From NCBI GenBank assembly GCA_018993265.1, contig JAGKSW010000019.1:62001-126000 (forward strand): a stretch of DNA of 64,000 nucleotides, given 5' to 3'. The stretch comes from Nostoc sp. TH1S01. Lineage in GTDB: Bacteria > Cyanobacteriota > Cyanobacteriia > Cyanobacteriales > Nostocaceae. Position 1 is the first letter of the stretch; every line of letters begins with the position of its first letter. A program made the translations under genes and the position numbers. This document shows positions 51,617-60,849 of the stretch, piece by piece. Under the pieces are notes generated by a model that was not told the origin of the DNA, did not search any database, and was given only the letters and a program-made list of their open reading frames with translations.

Positions 51617-52045
51617 ATGATTAAATCTATGCCAAACTCCAACCAACTCCCTCTAACTGTTGCTGACGCTAGAAAATTCCTCAATAAATTCAACTGTTTA
51701 GATATTGCCCCAGTGCTTGATGCTTCGGAAAAAGCCTTGGTGCGCCAGTCTTTAATCTTAATTACTAAACTCTCTGACTATCAGATATTAGGTATTTGTG
51801 CTGATACTGCCGAAGAAGCACTACTTGCAATGAACACTTACTCAAGGGCTTTAGGTTATGAAGTCCCAACAGATTTACCTACAACAGAAGGGCCAGTTTA
51901 TATCAAATTAAATGGCAAAAATGGTCTGTGCTATCTTGATTCCTACGCTGGACATCATCGCGGTGTATTAGTATCTTGCCAATCTTATGATGAAAGAGGA
52001 ATCAACGAAATGTATGGACATCTACCCCTCGATTTATTTGCCTAA
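51617..52045 (+). CDS. DUF1824 family protein
   Basis: 142 residues, MIKSMPNSNQLPLTVADARK followed by FNCLDIAPVLDASEKALVRQ, NLICADTAEEALLAMNTYSR-like (here GICADTAEEALLAMNTY) and SYAGHHRGVLVSCQSYDERG. This is a cyanobacteria- and plant-specific family without known function (DUF1824), with a small alpha/beta fold. A second ATG (MPNSNQ, 51629) is also possible as start. It lies 71 bases ahead of the ABC-F gene in the same direction. Confidence 0.8.
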   Translation: MIKSMPNSNQLPLTVADARKFLNKFNCLDIAPVLDASEKALVRQSLILITKLSDYQILGICADTAEEALLAMNTYSRALGYEVPTDLPTTEGPVYIKLNGKNGLCYLDSYAGHHRGVLVSCQSYDERGINEMYGHLPLDLFA

Positions 52046-52116
52046 AATTTGGGAGAATGTAGGTAAGGTAAGAACCTTGCCTACTGGCTGGCGATCGCAA
52101 ATAACAAATCCATATT

Positions 52117-54045
52117 ATGAGTATTATTACACTCCAATCTGTTAAAAAAGATTTTGGCATCAAAGAAATATTAAAAGACGCTAACTTTAGCATTGATGTT
52201 AATGATAAAGTTGGTTTAATTGGTACTAATGGTTCTGGTAAATCAACACTATTAAAAATGATTGCTGAATTAGAACCAGTTGATAGTGGGCAAATTATCA
52301 CTAGCTCTGGTGCAAAAATTATCTACTTACCCCAGCAACCAGATTTAGATGAAAATCGCACAGTTTTAGAGCAAGTTTTTGCTGACAGTGGCGAACAAAT
52401 GACATTGGTACGCCAGTATGAAGAATTATCCGATAAACTCGCCCATTATCCCGAAGATAGTCAGTTAATGTCGCGCCTATCTAGCGTTATGCAAAGGATG
52501 GACGCAACAGGCGCATGGGAATTAGAAACTAACGCAAAAATAATTCTTACCAAATTAGGAATTGCCGATTTTGATGCACCCATAGCCACATTATCGGGGG
52601 GATATCGTAAGCGTATAGCTTTAGCCACAGCCTTGCTTGCAGAACCCGATGTTTTGCTTATGGATGAGCCGACAAACCATTTGGATGCACTCTCTGTAGA
52701 ATGGTTACAAAGTTATTTAAATCGCTTTCGTGGCGCATTATTATTAATTACCCACGATCGCTATTTCTTAGATAAAGTCACCAATCGCATCATCGAAATC
52801 GATAGAGGCGACATTTACACTTACACAGGCAACTATTCATATTACCTCGAAAAGAAAGCCCTAGCTGAAGAATCAGCCGCCAGTACTCAACGCAAACATC
52901 AAGGAGTATTGCGGCGAGAATTAGAATGGTTAAAACGTGGCCCCAAAGCTAGAAGTACCAAACAAAAAGCTAGAATTCAGCGCATCCAAGCTATGCGCGA
53001 AACCGAATTCAAACAAGGTTTAGGCAAAGTAGATATTTCTACAGTCAGCCGTCGCATCGGCAAAAAAGTTATTGACTTAAAAGATATTTCTAAAGCTTAT
53101 AACGATAGAACTCTGATTAAAGATTTTACTTACGAATTCAGCCCCGAAGACCGCATTGGCATTATTGGCGGTAACGGTGCGGGTAAGTCTACTTTAATGA
53201 ATATGATTACCGGACGTGTACAGCCAGATTCAGGTAATGTAGAAATTGGTTCGACAATTCACATTGGTTATTTTGACCAACATTCCGAAGAATTACTCAC
53301 AGCTTTGAATGAAAATCAGCGCGTGATTGACTACATCAAAGAAGAAGGCGAATTTGTGCAAATTGCCGATGGCACAAAAATTACTGCATCCCAAATGTTA
53401 GAAAGGTTTCTCTTTCCCGGAAACCAACAGTATGCGCCAATTCATAAACTTTCGGGTGGCGAAAAACGCCGTTTATTTTTATTACGCGTGTTGATAAGTG
53501 CGCCCAATGTTTTAATCTTAGATGAACCTACCAATGATTTAGATGTGCAGACATTGGCAGTTTTAGAAGAATATCTCGAAGATTTTTCAGGCTGTGTAAT
53601 TGTAGTTTCACACGATCGCTACTTTTTAGACCGCACTGTAGACACAATCTTTGCCTTAGAAGAAGGCGGAAATATTAGGCAATATCCAGGTAATTATTCT
53701 GTTTACCTCGACTATAAAAAAGTCGAAGAAGCAGCACAACAAGAAGCAGCGAAAACTCAAGAAAAACCCAAAAATTCCGCAGCACAAACAGCCACTCAGA
53801 CTAAAGATAGCGAACCCAAAAAACGCCGTCGGTTATCCAATTGGGAGAAGCGCGAATTTGAACAATTAGAAGCTAAAATTTCTCAATTAGAAGCTGAAAA
53901 AGCCGAAGCCGAAACAGCAATGAATAAAGTTGCGCCAGGTAATTACAGCCAAGTGCAGAAACTCTACGAACAAGTAGAAAACCTCAAACAAGCAATTGAT
54001 ACAGCTACAGAACGCTGGTTAGAATTAGCCGAAATCGAATCTTAA
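52117..54045 (+). CDS. uup: ABC-F ATPase, Uup type
   Basis: 642 residues with two ABC ATPase domains and no membrane part. Domain 1: Walker A GTNGSGKSTLLKMI, signature LSGGYRKRIALATALL, Walker B VLLMDEPTNHLD. Domain 2: Walker A GGNGAGKSTLMNMI, signature LSGGEKRRLFLLRVL, Walker B VLILDEPTNDLD. A linker rich in Lys/Arg (GPKARSTKQKARIQRI) joins them, and the C-terminus is a coiled coil (RLSNWEKREFEQLEAKISQL) as in Uup. ABC-F proteins act on the ribosome during stalled translation; Uup is also linked to transposon excision and replication. A terminator follows. Confidence 0.92.
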   Translation: MSIITLQSVKKDFGIKEILKDANFSIDVNDKVGLIGTNGSGKSTLLKMIAELEPVDSGQIITSSGAKIIYLPQQPDLDENRTVLEQVFADSGEQMTLVRQYEELSDKLAHYPEDSQLMSRLSSVMQRMDATGAWELETNAKIILTKLGIADFDAPIATLSGGYRKRIALATALLAEPDVLLMDEPTNHLDALSVEWLQSYLNRFRGALLLITHDRYFLDKVTNRIIEIDRGDIYTYTGNYSYYLEKKALAEESAASTQRKHQGVLRRELEWLKRGPKARSTKQKARIQRIQAMRETEFKQGLGKVDISTVSRRIGKKVIDLKDISKAYNDRTLIKDFTYEFSPEDRIGIIGGNGAGKSTLMNMITGRVQPDSGNVEIGSTIHIGYFDQHSEELLTALNENQRVIDYIKEEGEFVQIADGTKITASQMLERFLFPGNQQYAPIHKLSGGEKRRLFLLRVLISAPNVLILDEPTNDLDVQTLAVLEEYLEDFSGCVIVVSHDRYFLDRTVDTIFALEEGGNIRQYPGNYSVYLDYKKVEEAAQQEAAKTQEKPKNSAAQTATQTKDSEPKKRRRLSNWEKREFEQLEAKISQLEAEKAEAETAMNKVAPGNYSQVQKLYEQVENLKQAIDTATERWLELAEIES

Positions 54046-54104
54046 AATTAATGAAGCTTGCTTGAAGTTTTTCTGATTTATCTTGATAGAGTCTGTCAGC
54101 CTTT

Positions 54105-54126
54105 GCCCTTTGGTAAGGGTATTTTT
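54105..54126 (+). terminator. terminator of the ABC-F gene
   Basis: CCCTT (54106-54110), loop TGGT, AAGGG (54115-54119), with a G-T pair outside, followed by TATTTTTA. It lies about 60 bases after the stop. Confidence 0.6.
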
Positions 54127-54305
54127 ATGATTAGATTATGATTACGCTATTAAGATATTTTAAGCTTCAGCCAGTTAGGTTTAAAATATTGTTTTCGCCA
54201 TTCCTGTTACTAAAATTCCTTCGATAAAGTCAAATCAAAACAAATATTTCCCTATGTGTTTGGCGAGAGTTTAGCCTATCTTGCCGTTAATTTTGGCTGA
54301 ATACG

Positions 54306-55523
54306 ATGTTAAGTTCATCAATAATTATTTCTTTGATTTCCACATTGATTAGTCTTGGTGCTGGAGTAATGGTACTATCCATTCTCAAAACACGAAAAAT
54401 TATGAAATTATTCAAGACAGCCCCAGATAAACTCAGTTGGCGAATCATGTTTTCACTCATGATTTTTTTTCTGGGTGGTTATTCGTTATGTATTTATTTA
54501 ACAATTAACCAACTATTTGAATGGATACCATTGCTCACTAGCATGGTTTTCTTTTTTGGCTCATTATTTGTCTTATTTAGTGTTACTATTTATTACAGAA
54601 CATTACAACGCTTATTTTTAGTTCAAGAACAATATCGCCTAGCCAAAGAAAATGCAGAATCGGCATTATCTAAATTACAAGAAACACAGCAATATCAAAT
54701 GCAATTAATTCAACGCGAAACTATGTTAGCGTTAGGAAAAATGGTGGCTGGTGTTGCCCATGAAATTAATAATCCCATCAGTTTTATTCATGGTAATTTA
54801 CAATATCTGCGCCAATATACTACTGACTTACTCAATCTTTTAGCGACTTATGCCACTGTATATCCTAACCCAGAGGCTAAAATTGCTAAAGCTCTTGCCA
54901 ACAGCGACCTAAAGTTTATCCATCTAGATTTACCAAAACTGTTAGAATCAATGGAGACTGGTACAACTAGAATTAGTGAAATTGTGGAATCACTCTCTAG
55001 TTTTTCGCGCTTGAATGAATCTGACTATAAAAAAGCTGATATTCATCAAGGTATTGATAGTACACTTGTAATTTTGCAACATCGGCTTAACCGTTTTGCA
55101 AGTAACAGCCACGCTATATCTATAGTGAAAGATTACGGAAAAATCTCCCGCATTTATTGTAATCCTCGTCTTTTAAATCAAGTATTTCTCAACCTAATTA
55201 CTAATGCCATTGATGCTTTAACTGAAAAAGAAAGCTTTTTTAATGGTAATAAATATGAAATCCCAACTATTTGGATTCGCACATTCAAATCCCAGGAAAA
55301 TCAAGTTACTATTTCCATTACTGACAATGGTTGTGCTATGAATGAAGATATTTGCCAAAGTATTTTCCAACCTTTTTTTACTACTAAGCCTGTTGGTCAA
55401 GGCACAGGTTTAGGTTTATCTATTTGTCATCAAATTATTGTTGAGCAACATAGTGGCTCTATTGAATGTATTTCCCAAATTAACAAAGGTACTACAATTA
55501 AGATAGTCTTGCCTATTAAATAA
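54306..55523 (+). CDS. membrane sensor histidine kinase
   Basis: 405 residues. Three N-terminal TM segments (SIIISLISTLISLGAGVMVL; FSLMIFFLGGYSLCIYLTI; LLTSMVFFFGSLFVLFSVTI) leave almost no periplasmic sensor, so it may sense within the membrane. A coiled linker leads to the DHp domain with phospho-accepting His152 (GVAHEINNPISFIHG), then the HATPase: N-box VFLNLITNAIDAL, G1 SITDNGCAMNE, F/G2 FTTKPVGQGTGLGLSICHQI. This is the NtrB/AtoS-like type of kinase. No response regulator gene is adjacent, so it is an orphan. It is followed 36 bases later by a pentapeptide-repeat gene that may be co-transcribed. Confidence 0.9.
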   Translation: MLSSSIIISLISTLISLGAGVMVLSILKTRKIMKLFKTAPDKLSWRIMFSLMIFFLGGYSLCIYLTINQLFEWIPLLTSMVFFFGSLFVLFSVTIYYRTLQRLFLVQEQYRLAKENAESALSKLQETQQYQMQLIQRETMLALGKMVAGVAHEINNPISFIHGNLQYLRQYTTDLLNLLATYATVYPNPEAKIAKALANSDLKFIHLDLPKLLESMETGTTRISEIVESLSSFSRLNESDYKKADIHQGIDSTLVILQHRLNRFASNSHAISIVKDYGKISRIYCNPRLLNQVFLNLITNAIDALTEKESFFNGNKYEIPTIWIRTFKSQENQVTISITDNGCAMNEDICQSIFQPFFTTKPVGQGTGLGLSICHQIIVEQHSGSIECISQINKGTTIKIVLPIK

Positions 55524-55559
55524 GTATAAAATATTTCTTAACAGCGTTTAATATTCATA

Positions 55560-56057
55560 ATGCTTAATTCATCTACTCCAGAATTACAAAATAGAGCAAT
55601 TCAATTTTTACAACAGAATCCCGAACAACGGTTAAAAACTCTCAAGCAATTGGGAATAGGTCGTTATGAGTTTTTAACCAAAATTCAGTTAAATGAAGCC
55701 AATATAGTGTGTATGATGCGATTTTTACAAAATTCTCAGCAGCTAAAGTTTCCTTATTTAGTTGGGGCTGATTTATCTAATTTGATATTAAATGAGGTAA
55801 ATTTTATTAGAGGTAATTTAACTAATGCTAATCTGCAACGTAGTAGTTTAGTTAATGCTGACCTCTTATTTGCTAATTTTACTAAAGCAGACTTACGCAA
55901 CGCTGATTTAACAGGTGCAACACTCAATGAAACTATTTGGACAGAGGCGTTAGTAGAAGGGTGTCAGTTTGGTGAAGGTATTGGTTTGACTCAGCTACAG
56001 TATCAAGATTTAAAATTGCGGGGAGCAAAGTTTACTCATCTAAATAATGATAATTAA
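55560..56057 (+). CDS. pentapeptide-repeat protein
   Basis: 165 residues. An N-terminal helical part (PELQNRAIQFLQQNPEQRLK) is followed from about residue 75 by eight or so pentapeptide repeats A(D/N)LxN: GADLSNLILNEVNF, GNLTNANLQRSSLVNADLL, ANFTKADLRNADLTGATLNE. The repeats form a right-handed square beta-helix, here short. Function unknown; many are made by cyanobacteria, some as DNA-mimic gyrase protectors. It is downstream of, and possibly co-expressed with, the orphan histidine kinase. Confidence 0.85.
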   Translation: MLNSSTPELQNRAIQFLQQNPEQRLKTLKQLGIGRYEFLTKIQLNEANIVCMMRFLQNSQQLKFPYLVGADLSNLILNEVNFIRGNLTNANLQRSSLVNADLLFANFTKADLRNADLTGATLNETIWTEALVEGCQFGEGIGLTQLQYQDLKLRGAKFTHLNNDN

Positions 56058-56107
56058 AATCCGAAAAATTATAAGATGATGATACTGAAATTTTTCTGGA
56101 TAAATTG

Positions 56108-57283
56108 ATGAGTAATTCTATTAAGTTGCCCAAAAAACTGATGCTGTTAGGTTCAGGCGAACTCGGCAAGGAATTTGTAATTGCGGCTCAACGTCTGGGT
56201 AATTATGTAATTGCTGTTGACCGCTATGCTAATGCGCCGGCGATGCAGGTTGCTGATTGTGCGGAAGTTATTTCAATGCTGAGTGCGGATGATTTAGAAG
56301 CAGTGGTTACAAAGCATCAGCCTGATTTGATAATACCAGAAATTGAAGCAATTAGAACGGAAAAGTTACTAGAATTTGAACAACGTGGGATTACTGTTAT
56401 TCCCACTGCGGCGGCGACTAACTACACAATGAACCGCGACAGAATTCGAGAATTGGCACATAAAGAGTTAGGCATTAGAACGGCTAAATATGGTTATGCT
56501 GTAACTTTGGAAGAATTGATTGCAATTTCAGATGAAATTGGCTTTCCGAATGTGGTGAAACCTGTGATGTCATCCTCTGGAAAGGGTCAATCTGTAGTAG
56601 CAAATAAAGATGAAGTTGAAAAGGCTTGGAATTATGCGATCGCTAATTCCAGAGGTGATAGTCAAAAAGTCATTGTCGAAGAATTTATTAACTTTGAAAT
56701 CGAGATTACATTGCTGACCATTAAACAATGGAATGCACCAACAATTTTCTGTTCACCTATTGGTCATCGTCAAGAAAGAGGCGATTATCAAGAGTCTTGG
56801 CAACCAGCAGGCATATCTGAAGATAAAATATTACAATCTCAAGCTATAGCTAAAAAAGTCACCGATGCTTTAGGTGGAGCCGGCATTTTTGGCGTTGAAT
56901 TTTTCATCACTAAAGATGAAGTAATTTTTTCGGAACTTTCACCCCGACCTCATGACACAGGTATGGTGACATTAATTTCCCAAAATCTGAATGAATTTGA
57001 ATTACATTTAAGGGCTGTTTTAGGCTTACCAATTCCTCATATCGAACAACTTGGCCCTTCAGCTAGTGCAGTAATTTTAGCCTCAGAAAAGTCAGATTCT
57101 ATTTCTTTTGCCGGTGTTGCCGAAGCTTTAGCAGAAAAAGATGTCGATATTAGATTATTTGGCAAACCAACGGCTCATCCTTATCGACGTATGGGTGTGG
57201 CTTTAGCAAAAGCTGAGAATGTTGAACAAGCGCGGAAAAAAGCTACAACAGCCGCTAATCAAGTTCAAATAATTTCGGCTTGA
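56108..57283 (+). CDS. purT: phosphoribosylglycinamide formyltransferase 2 (formate-dependent)
   Basis: 391 residues. ATP-grasp enzyme that uses formate and ATP to formylate GAR in purine synthesis, an alternative to folate-dependent PurN. Seen: LMLLGSGELGKEFVIAAQRL (N-terminal nucleotide/substrate fold), AVDRYANAPAMQVAD, FPNVVKPVMSSSGKGQSVV (ATP-grasp loop), VIVEEFINFEIEITLLTI, FGVEFFITKDEVIFSELSPR and HDTGMVTLISQ. The ATG at 56108 is preferred over the TTG codon just before it. A terminator hairpin follows at 57298. Confidence 0.95.
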   Translation: MSNSIKLPKKLMLLGSGELGKEFVIAAQRLGNYVIAVDRYANAPAMQVADCAEVISMLSADDLEAVVTKHQPDLIIPEIEAIRTEKLLEFEQRGITVIPTAAATNYTMNRDRIRELAHKELGIRTAKYGYAVTLEELIAISDEIGFPNVVKPVMSSSGKGQSVVANKDEVEKAWNYAIANSRGDSQKVIVEEFINFEIEITLLTIKQWNAPTIFCSPIGHRQERGDYQESWQPAGISEDKILQSQAIAKKVTDALGGAGIFGVEFFITKDEVIFSELSPRPHDTGMVTLISQNLNEFELHLRAVLGLPIPHIEQLGPSASAVILASEKSDSISFAGVAEALAEKDVDIRLFGKPTAHPYRRMGVALAKAENVEQARKKATTAANQVQIISA

Positions 57284-57297
57284 AGAATGCAGAATTT

Positions 57298-57332
57298 AGA
57301 ATACCTCAAACATGGGGTATTCTCACTTTTTT
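57298..57332 (+). terminator. terminator of purT
   Basis: AGAATACC (57298-57305) pairs with GGTATTCT (57316-57323), followed by CACTTTTTT. It separates purT from the convergent crtH. Confidence 0.8.
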
Positions 57333-57363
57333 GGAGATCACACTAGAGCTAATTAACTATTGA

Positions 57364-58875
57364 CTATTTACCAATTCCTAAATCGACAGCGATGCGATGG
57401 GCGCAAGCAAACCCAGAAAAGGCTACAGCATTTAACCCCTGACCAGGAAAGGTGCTATCACCGACACAATACAGTCCTCTAATAGCGGTGCGGTTAAACG
57501 GCATTCCTAACAAGCCCCACAATTTCCGTCGGGGAATTGGCCCATAAGTCCCATCTTCGCGCCCCAAAAAGCGGCGATGGCTGCGGGGTGTCCCAACGGA
57601 TAGATAATCTAACCCTGCATCTAACCCCGGAAAAATCTTTTCGAGTCGGTCAATAATTCGCCAAGCTGCTGCTTCTTTCTTCGCTTCATACCTATTTGCC
57701 GATAAACCTAGCCAACCATCAATCCAGTGAGGTGTAAAGGCATGAATGATATGATGTCCCGGTGGTGCTAAATCTGGGTCAAGTAATGTGGGGATAGAAA
57801 CAAAAATTGTGCCTTCTGCTGCTGCCATTTTTGCCCAATCTTCTAACAAAATATGATGGCATTCTGTGCCATTGGGTAAAACTGAGCTTTTCACACCTAT
57901 ATGTAAACTCAAAAAGCTAGGCGATTTTTCATAGCGTTGTTGCCATATTTTCTCATTATTAGGCATTTTCTCTACAGGAATTAATTTACCAAATGTATCC
58001 CAACGTGTAGCATTAGAAACTATGCGTTTACCTCGATAAATTTGACCGTTAGCGAGTTCTACACCGACAGCACATCCTTGTTCTAAGATAATTTTTTTTA
58101 CCCTCGCTTGATACTTAATTTGACCGCCAAGTTTTTCTAGACCTTCTACTAGTTTTTGAGCAATTCTGCCTACTCCCCCTTGAGGATAATTGACACCGCC
58201 ATAATGTCTATCTGAAAAGACCATGCCTGCATTAATCATTGGTGTCATACTTGCTGGGACTACTGACCAGCAATAACATTCCATATCAATGAATTTTAAT
58301 AATAAGGGGTCTTTAATATAACGTCGCGCGACATCTCCAACATTTTTTGGTAAATATTTCAGTAAACCAAAACACGCTAAAGGATGCTGAAAGAACATCC
58401 GCATCAAATACCGAGGTTCTTCTAGCGACAACAAATCCATGCTGTTAAGGCAATTAAAAACTTGCCAACATTCGTTATAAAAGCGACGAATACCTCTTGC
58501 TTCTTGAGGAAAGTAAGCAGTAAGATTTTGCAAAAATTTGTCATAAACCCGGTCAACTTTAATGTCTAATCCATCGGGTAAATGATAATGAATCTGTACT
58601 GGGTCGGGTATTGTTTCGATTTGCATATTGACTGCATCTAAGGCGCGAGTTAGTAAATTAGTTGTGCCTTTTTTTCCCAGACCAAAAATCATGGATGCAC
58701 CAACATCAAAGCGATAACCATGCTGTTCAAAATAGCCCGCACTACCGCCGGGAATCAGATAACGCTCTAGCACCAAAACTTTTGCACCTTTGGCTGCTAG
58801 TTGAGTTGCTGTCACTAAGCCACCCATTCCAGAACCAATGATAATTGCGTCAAACACAAAATTGTTATTTGTCAT
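57364..58875 (-). CDS. crtH: carotenoid (prolycopene) isomerase
   Basis: 503 residues. FAD-dependent CRTISO-type enzyme that converts tetra-cis-lycopene (prolycopene) to all-trans-lycopene at the thylakoid or envelope membrane, needed in the dark for carotenoid synthesis. The dinucleotide-binding start is DAIIIGSGMGGLVTATQLAA, then VLVLERYLIPGGSAGYFEQHGYRF (split: LERYLIPGGSAGYFE), FDVGASMIFGLGKKGTTNLL, and the C-terminal FAD segment IRGLYCVGDSTFPGQGLNAV. The length and the HYGGVNYPQGGVGRIAQKL segment fit CrtH rather than phytoene desaturases. It is convergent with purT. Confidence 0.93.
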   Translation of the reverse strand: MTNNNFVFDAIIIGSGMGGLVTATQLAAKGAKVLVLERYLIPGGSAGYFEQHGYRFDVGASMIFGLGKKGTTNLLTRALDAVNMQIETIPDPVQIHYHLPDGLDIKVDRVYDKFLQNLTAYFPQEARGIRRFYNECWQVFNCLNSMDLLSLEEPRYLMRMFFQHPLACFGLLKYLPKNVGDVARRYIKDPLLLKFIDMECYCWSVVPASMTPMINAGMVFSDRHYGGVNYPQGGVGRIAQKLVEGLEKLGGQIKYQARVKKIILEQGCAVGVELANGQIYRGKRIVSNATRWDTFGKLIPVEKMPNNEKIWQQRYEKSPSFLSLHIGVKSSVLPNGTECHHILLEDWAKMAAAEGTIFVSIPTLLDPDLAPPGHHIIHAFTPHWIDGWLGLSANRYEAKKEAAAWRIIDRLEKIFPGLDAGLDYLSVGTPRSHRRFLGREDGTYGPIPRRKLWGLLGMPFNRTAIRGLYCVGDSTFPGQGLNAVAFSGFACAHRIAVDLGIGK

Positions 58876-59033
58876 TGGTCATTTGTCCTTTGTCATTGGT
58901 TATTTGTATTACTAAATACAAAATACAAAATAGCCTAATTTCCGTTGGGAAAGTTTAGTCTTTTTACTTAATATCTGTGCTGGGATGTGTTTCTAAGCCT
59001 TAAACCCTAACAATTGACCAATGACAAATACAT

Positions 59034-59105
59034 AAAAAAGAGGGACAAGCCTGCTACTGCTGGCTAATCCCGTCTGCCGATCCTTAAAGAGAGGAGAACA
59101 CTGAC
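59034..59105 (-). ncRNA. predicted small RNA of about 70 nt
   Basis: On the minus strand a promoter (see 59110-59139) is followed by a stretch without reading frame that contains the CU-rich TTCTCCTCTCTTTAAGG, then a hairpin GGGATTAGCC-loop-GGCTTGTCCC (59042-59071) and TCTTTTTT, a textbook intrinsic terminator. The start site should be near 59102-59106. The CU-rich, unpaired part could pair with Shine-Dalgarno sequences, as Yfr1 of cyanobacteria does, but it lacks the Yfr1 core ACTCCTCACAC, so I do not assign it to that family. Confidence 0.62.
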
Positions 59106-59109
59106 TAAT

Positions 59110-59139
59110 AATATAACCGTGATTGAGAATGTATGTCAA
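59110..59139 (-). promoter_or_regulatory. sigma70-type promoter of the small RNA
   Basis: On the minus strand: TTGACA (59134-59139, consensus -35), an 18-base spacer, TATATT (59110-59115). The strongest-looking promoter in the window. Confidence 0.65.
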
Positions 59140-59259
59140 CTATTAATGAAAAAGATTTTCAATAATTTTAGAGGTGTTGATTTTGGCTGTCACCTATACG
59201 CAGGAAAGAGTATGATGAGGTTTCAGTTCCTCTAAAATCAAAAGTGGCAATTTCCAGCT

Positions 59260-59910
59260 ATGACGGTACAGCTGCGTGTTTACGTTCCACCCCATCCTTT
59301 AATTAAGCACTGGTTGGCAGTTGCCCGTGATGCTGCTACGCCTTCAGTATTATTTCGGAGTGCGATTACTGAGTTAGGCAGATGGCTAACTTACGAAGCG
59401 GCACGAGAGTGGCTACCGACGGTAGAAACTACGGTGCAGACTCCTTTAGAGAAGTGTCCGGCAACTTTTATTAATCCTAAAGTGCCGGTGGCAGTGGTGC
59501 CGATTTTACGGGCAGGATTAGGATTATTAGAGGGGGCGCAAACTTTGCTACCTTTGGCTTCGATTTATCATTTGGGCTTAGTGCGTGATGAAGAAACGCT
59601 GGAGGCTCGGTGTTATCTGAATAAATTGCCGGAAAAATTTGACCCACAAACCAGAGTGTTAATTACAGACCCGATGTTAGCAACGGGGGGGTCGATTATG
59701 CGGGCTATGGCAGAATTAACACAGCGGGGAATTGATCCGGCGTTGACGCGAATTGTCAGTGTAGTTGCGGCTCCGCCAGCATTGCAGAAACTGAGTGCGG
59801 CATATCCAGGTTTAATAGTCTACACGGCAACTATTGATGAAACGGTTAACGATCGCGGTTTTATTGTACCGGGATTAGGCGATGCAGGCGATCGCATTTT
59901 TGGTACTTAA
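59260..59910 (+). CDS. upp: uracil phosphoribosyltransferase
   Basis: 216 residues. Makes UMP from uracil and PRPP (pyrimidine salvage). The type I PRTase core shows the PRPP loop VLITDPMLATGGSIMRAMAE (residues about 130-149), VAVVPILRAGLGLLEGAQTL and the C-terminal TIDETVNDRGFIVPGLGDAG flap with the uracil-binding segment IVPGLGDAGDR. The start ATG at 59260 gives MTVQLRVYVPPHPLIKHWLA, typical of cyanobacterial Upp. The GTACC-type C-terminus DRIFGT is normal. Confidence 0.95.
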   Translation: MTVQLRVYVPPHPLIKHWLAVARDAATPSVLFRSAITELGRWLTYEAAREWLPTVETTVQTPLEKCPATFINPKVPVAVVPILRAGLGLLEGAQTLLPLASIYHLGLVRDEETLEARCYLNKLPEKFDPQTRVLITDPMLATGGSIMRAMAELTQRGIDPALTRIVSVVAAPPALQKLSAAYPGLIVYTATIDETVNDRGFIVPGLGDAGDRIFGT

Positions 59911-59987
59911 GTTACTATGCAGCTAGGAAAGGAAAATCGCTTAACACAATATCAAGATTGTAAGGTTGCTTCAAGGCGGGTAAAGTT

Positions 59988-60332
59988 ATGAGTCAGCGAG
60001 ATGGTTTTGCTAGTGGTTTTTTCGCAGGGGCGCTGTTTGGTGGCTTAGTTGGTGGTGTTTTGGGAGCTATTATTACTTCTCGGCTGGATTTAGAATCAAC
60101 AGAAGAAGAAGCCGAATTAAGCAATGGTACGGTAGAGCCGAAAAAAAATTCAGCAAAAAGACGGATGAGAGCCTCAGAAAGTGGAAATCTAGAAATGGAA
60201 TCAGCTAGGCGATCGCTAGAAGATAAAATTGCTCAGTTAAATGCCACAATTGACGAAGTAAGACAACAATTGGGCAATGTTAACGGTAGTGCTAGTCAAA
60301 CAGTGAGCGATCGCTCCTCAATACAAGAGTAG
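59988..60332 (+). CDS. YtxH-like membrane-anchored protein
   Basis: 114 residues. One Gly-rich TM segment near the N-terminus (GFFAGALFGGLVGGVLGAII) precedes an acidic stretch, a basic patch (KKNSAKRRMRAS) and a coiled coil (ARRSLEDKIAQLNATIDEVR). This resembles YtxH/gas-vesicle-associated or stress proteins with a GxxxG glycine helix. Function unknown. It lies 77 bases after upp and may share its message. Confidence 0.78.
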   Translation: MSQRDGFASGFFAGALFGGLVGGVLGAIITSRLDLESTEEEAELSNGTVEPKKNSAKRRMRASESGNLEMESARRSLEDKIAQLNATIDEVRQQLGNVNGSASQTVSDRSSIQE

Positions 60333-60504
60333 TCACTTGTCAACGGCTTTCTGCAACTGAGTTTCCACCTTCAAGCTCATCAGTAATGGCGGTCAATGTT
60401 AGTCGTGGTCAAAATAGATACTGATTCGCAGACAGCATGACAACGACTAAACTAAAATCAACTATAAGACCGCTTGTGAAACTTAGCAGGAAACCGAAAA
60501 ATCC

Positions 60505-60780
60505 ATGTTTTTACTGATTAGCACTCTCAATACCTTCATACAGCTTTATACGGCTTTATTATTCATTAGAGTTCTATTGACTTGGTTCCCAACCATCAAT
60601 TGGTACAATCAGCCTTTCTCTGCTTTAAGTCAAATTACTGACCCATATCTCAATGTCTTCCGTTCCATTATCCCCCCCTTGGGCGGCATCGATCTTTCTC
60701 CAATGTTGGCGATTTTATTGTTGCAAGTAGTAGGCCAAGTAGTAGCTAGTCTGGTAGGTGGTTTGCAGGTTTTTGCTTAA
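60505..60780 (+). CDS. YggT family membrane protein
   Basis: 91 residues with two hydrophobic segments (LISTLNTFIQLYTALLFIRV; MLAILLLQVVGQVVASLVGG) around the family motif RVLLTWFPTINWYNQPFSAL and ITDPYLNVFRSIIPPLGGID. YggT/YlmG proteins act in membrane organisation; the cyanobacterial and plastid forms affect nucleoid and thylakoid distribution. The ATG at 60505 is a good start. A strong terminator follows. Confidence 0.9.
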   Translation: MFLLISTLNTFIQLYTALLFIRVLLTWFPTINWYNQPFSALSQITDPYLNVFRSIIPPLGGIDLSPMLAILLLQVVGQVVASLVGGLQVFA

Positions 60781-60806
60781 CTATCCGCTGGATGTTATTA
60801 GTTGGA

Positions 60807-60837
60807 AGTCTGGGTTTACCGACCCAGACTGTTTATT
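60807..60837 (+). terminator. terminator of the YggT gene
   Basis: AGTCTGGGT (60807-60815), loop TTACCG, ACCCAGACT (60822-60830), followed by GTTTATT. A perfect 9-bp stem. Confidence 0.8.
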
Positions 60838-60849
60838 AAAAGCTTTTGT

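Larger units (their letters stand above)
58876..59259. other. crtH-upp intergenic region with a small RNA gene
   Basis: About 380 bases upstream of two divergent genes. Near crtH there are ATTTGT-CATTGG repeats (about 58876-58905). The middle holds the predicted small RNA described separately (59034-59139). The stretch before upp shows no further element. Confidence 0.55.

Noticed and set aside
59034-59105. Assignment of the small RNA to Yfr1
   Set aside because: The conserved Yfr1 core ACTCCTCACAC is absent; only a CU-rich stretch is shared.
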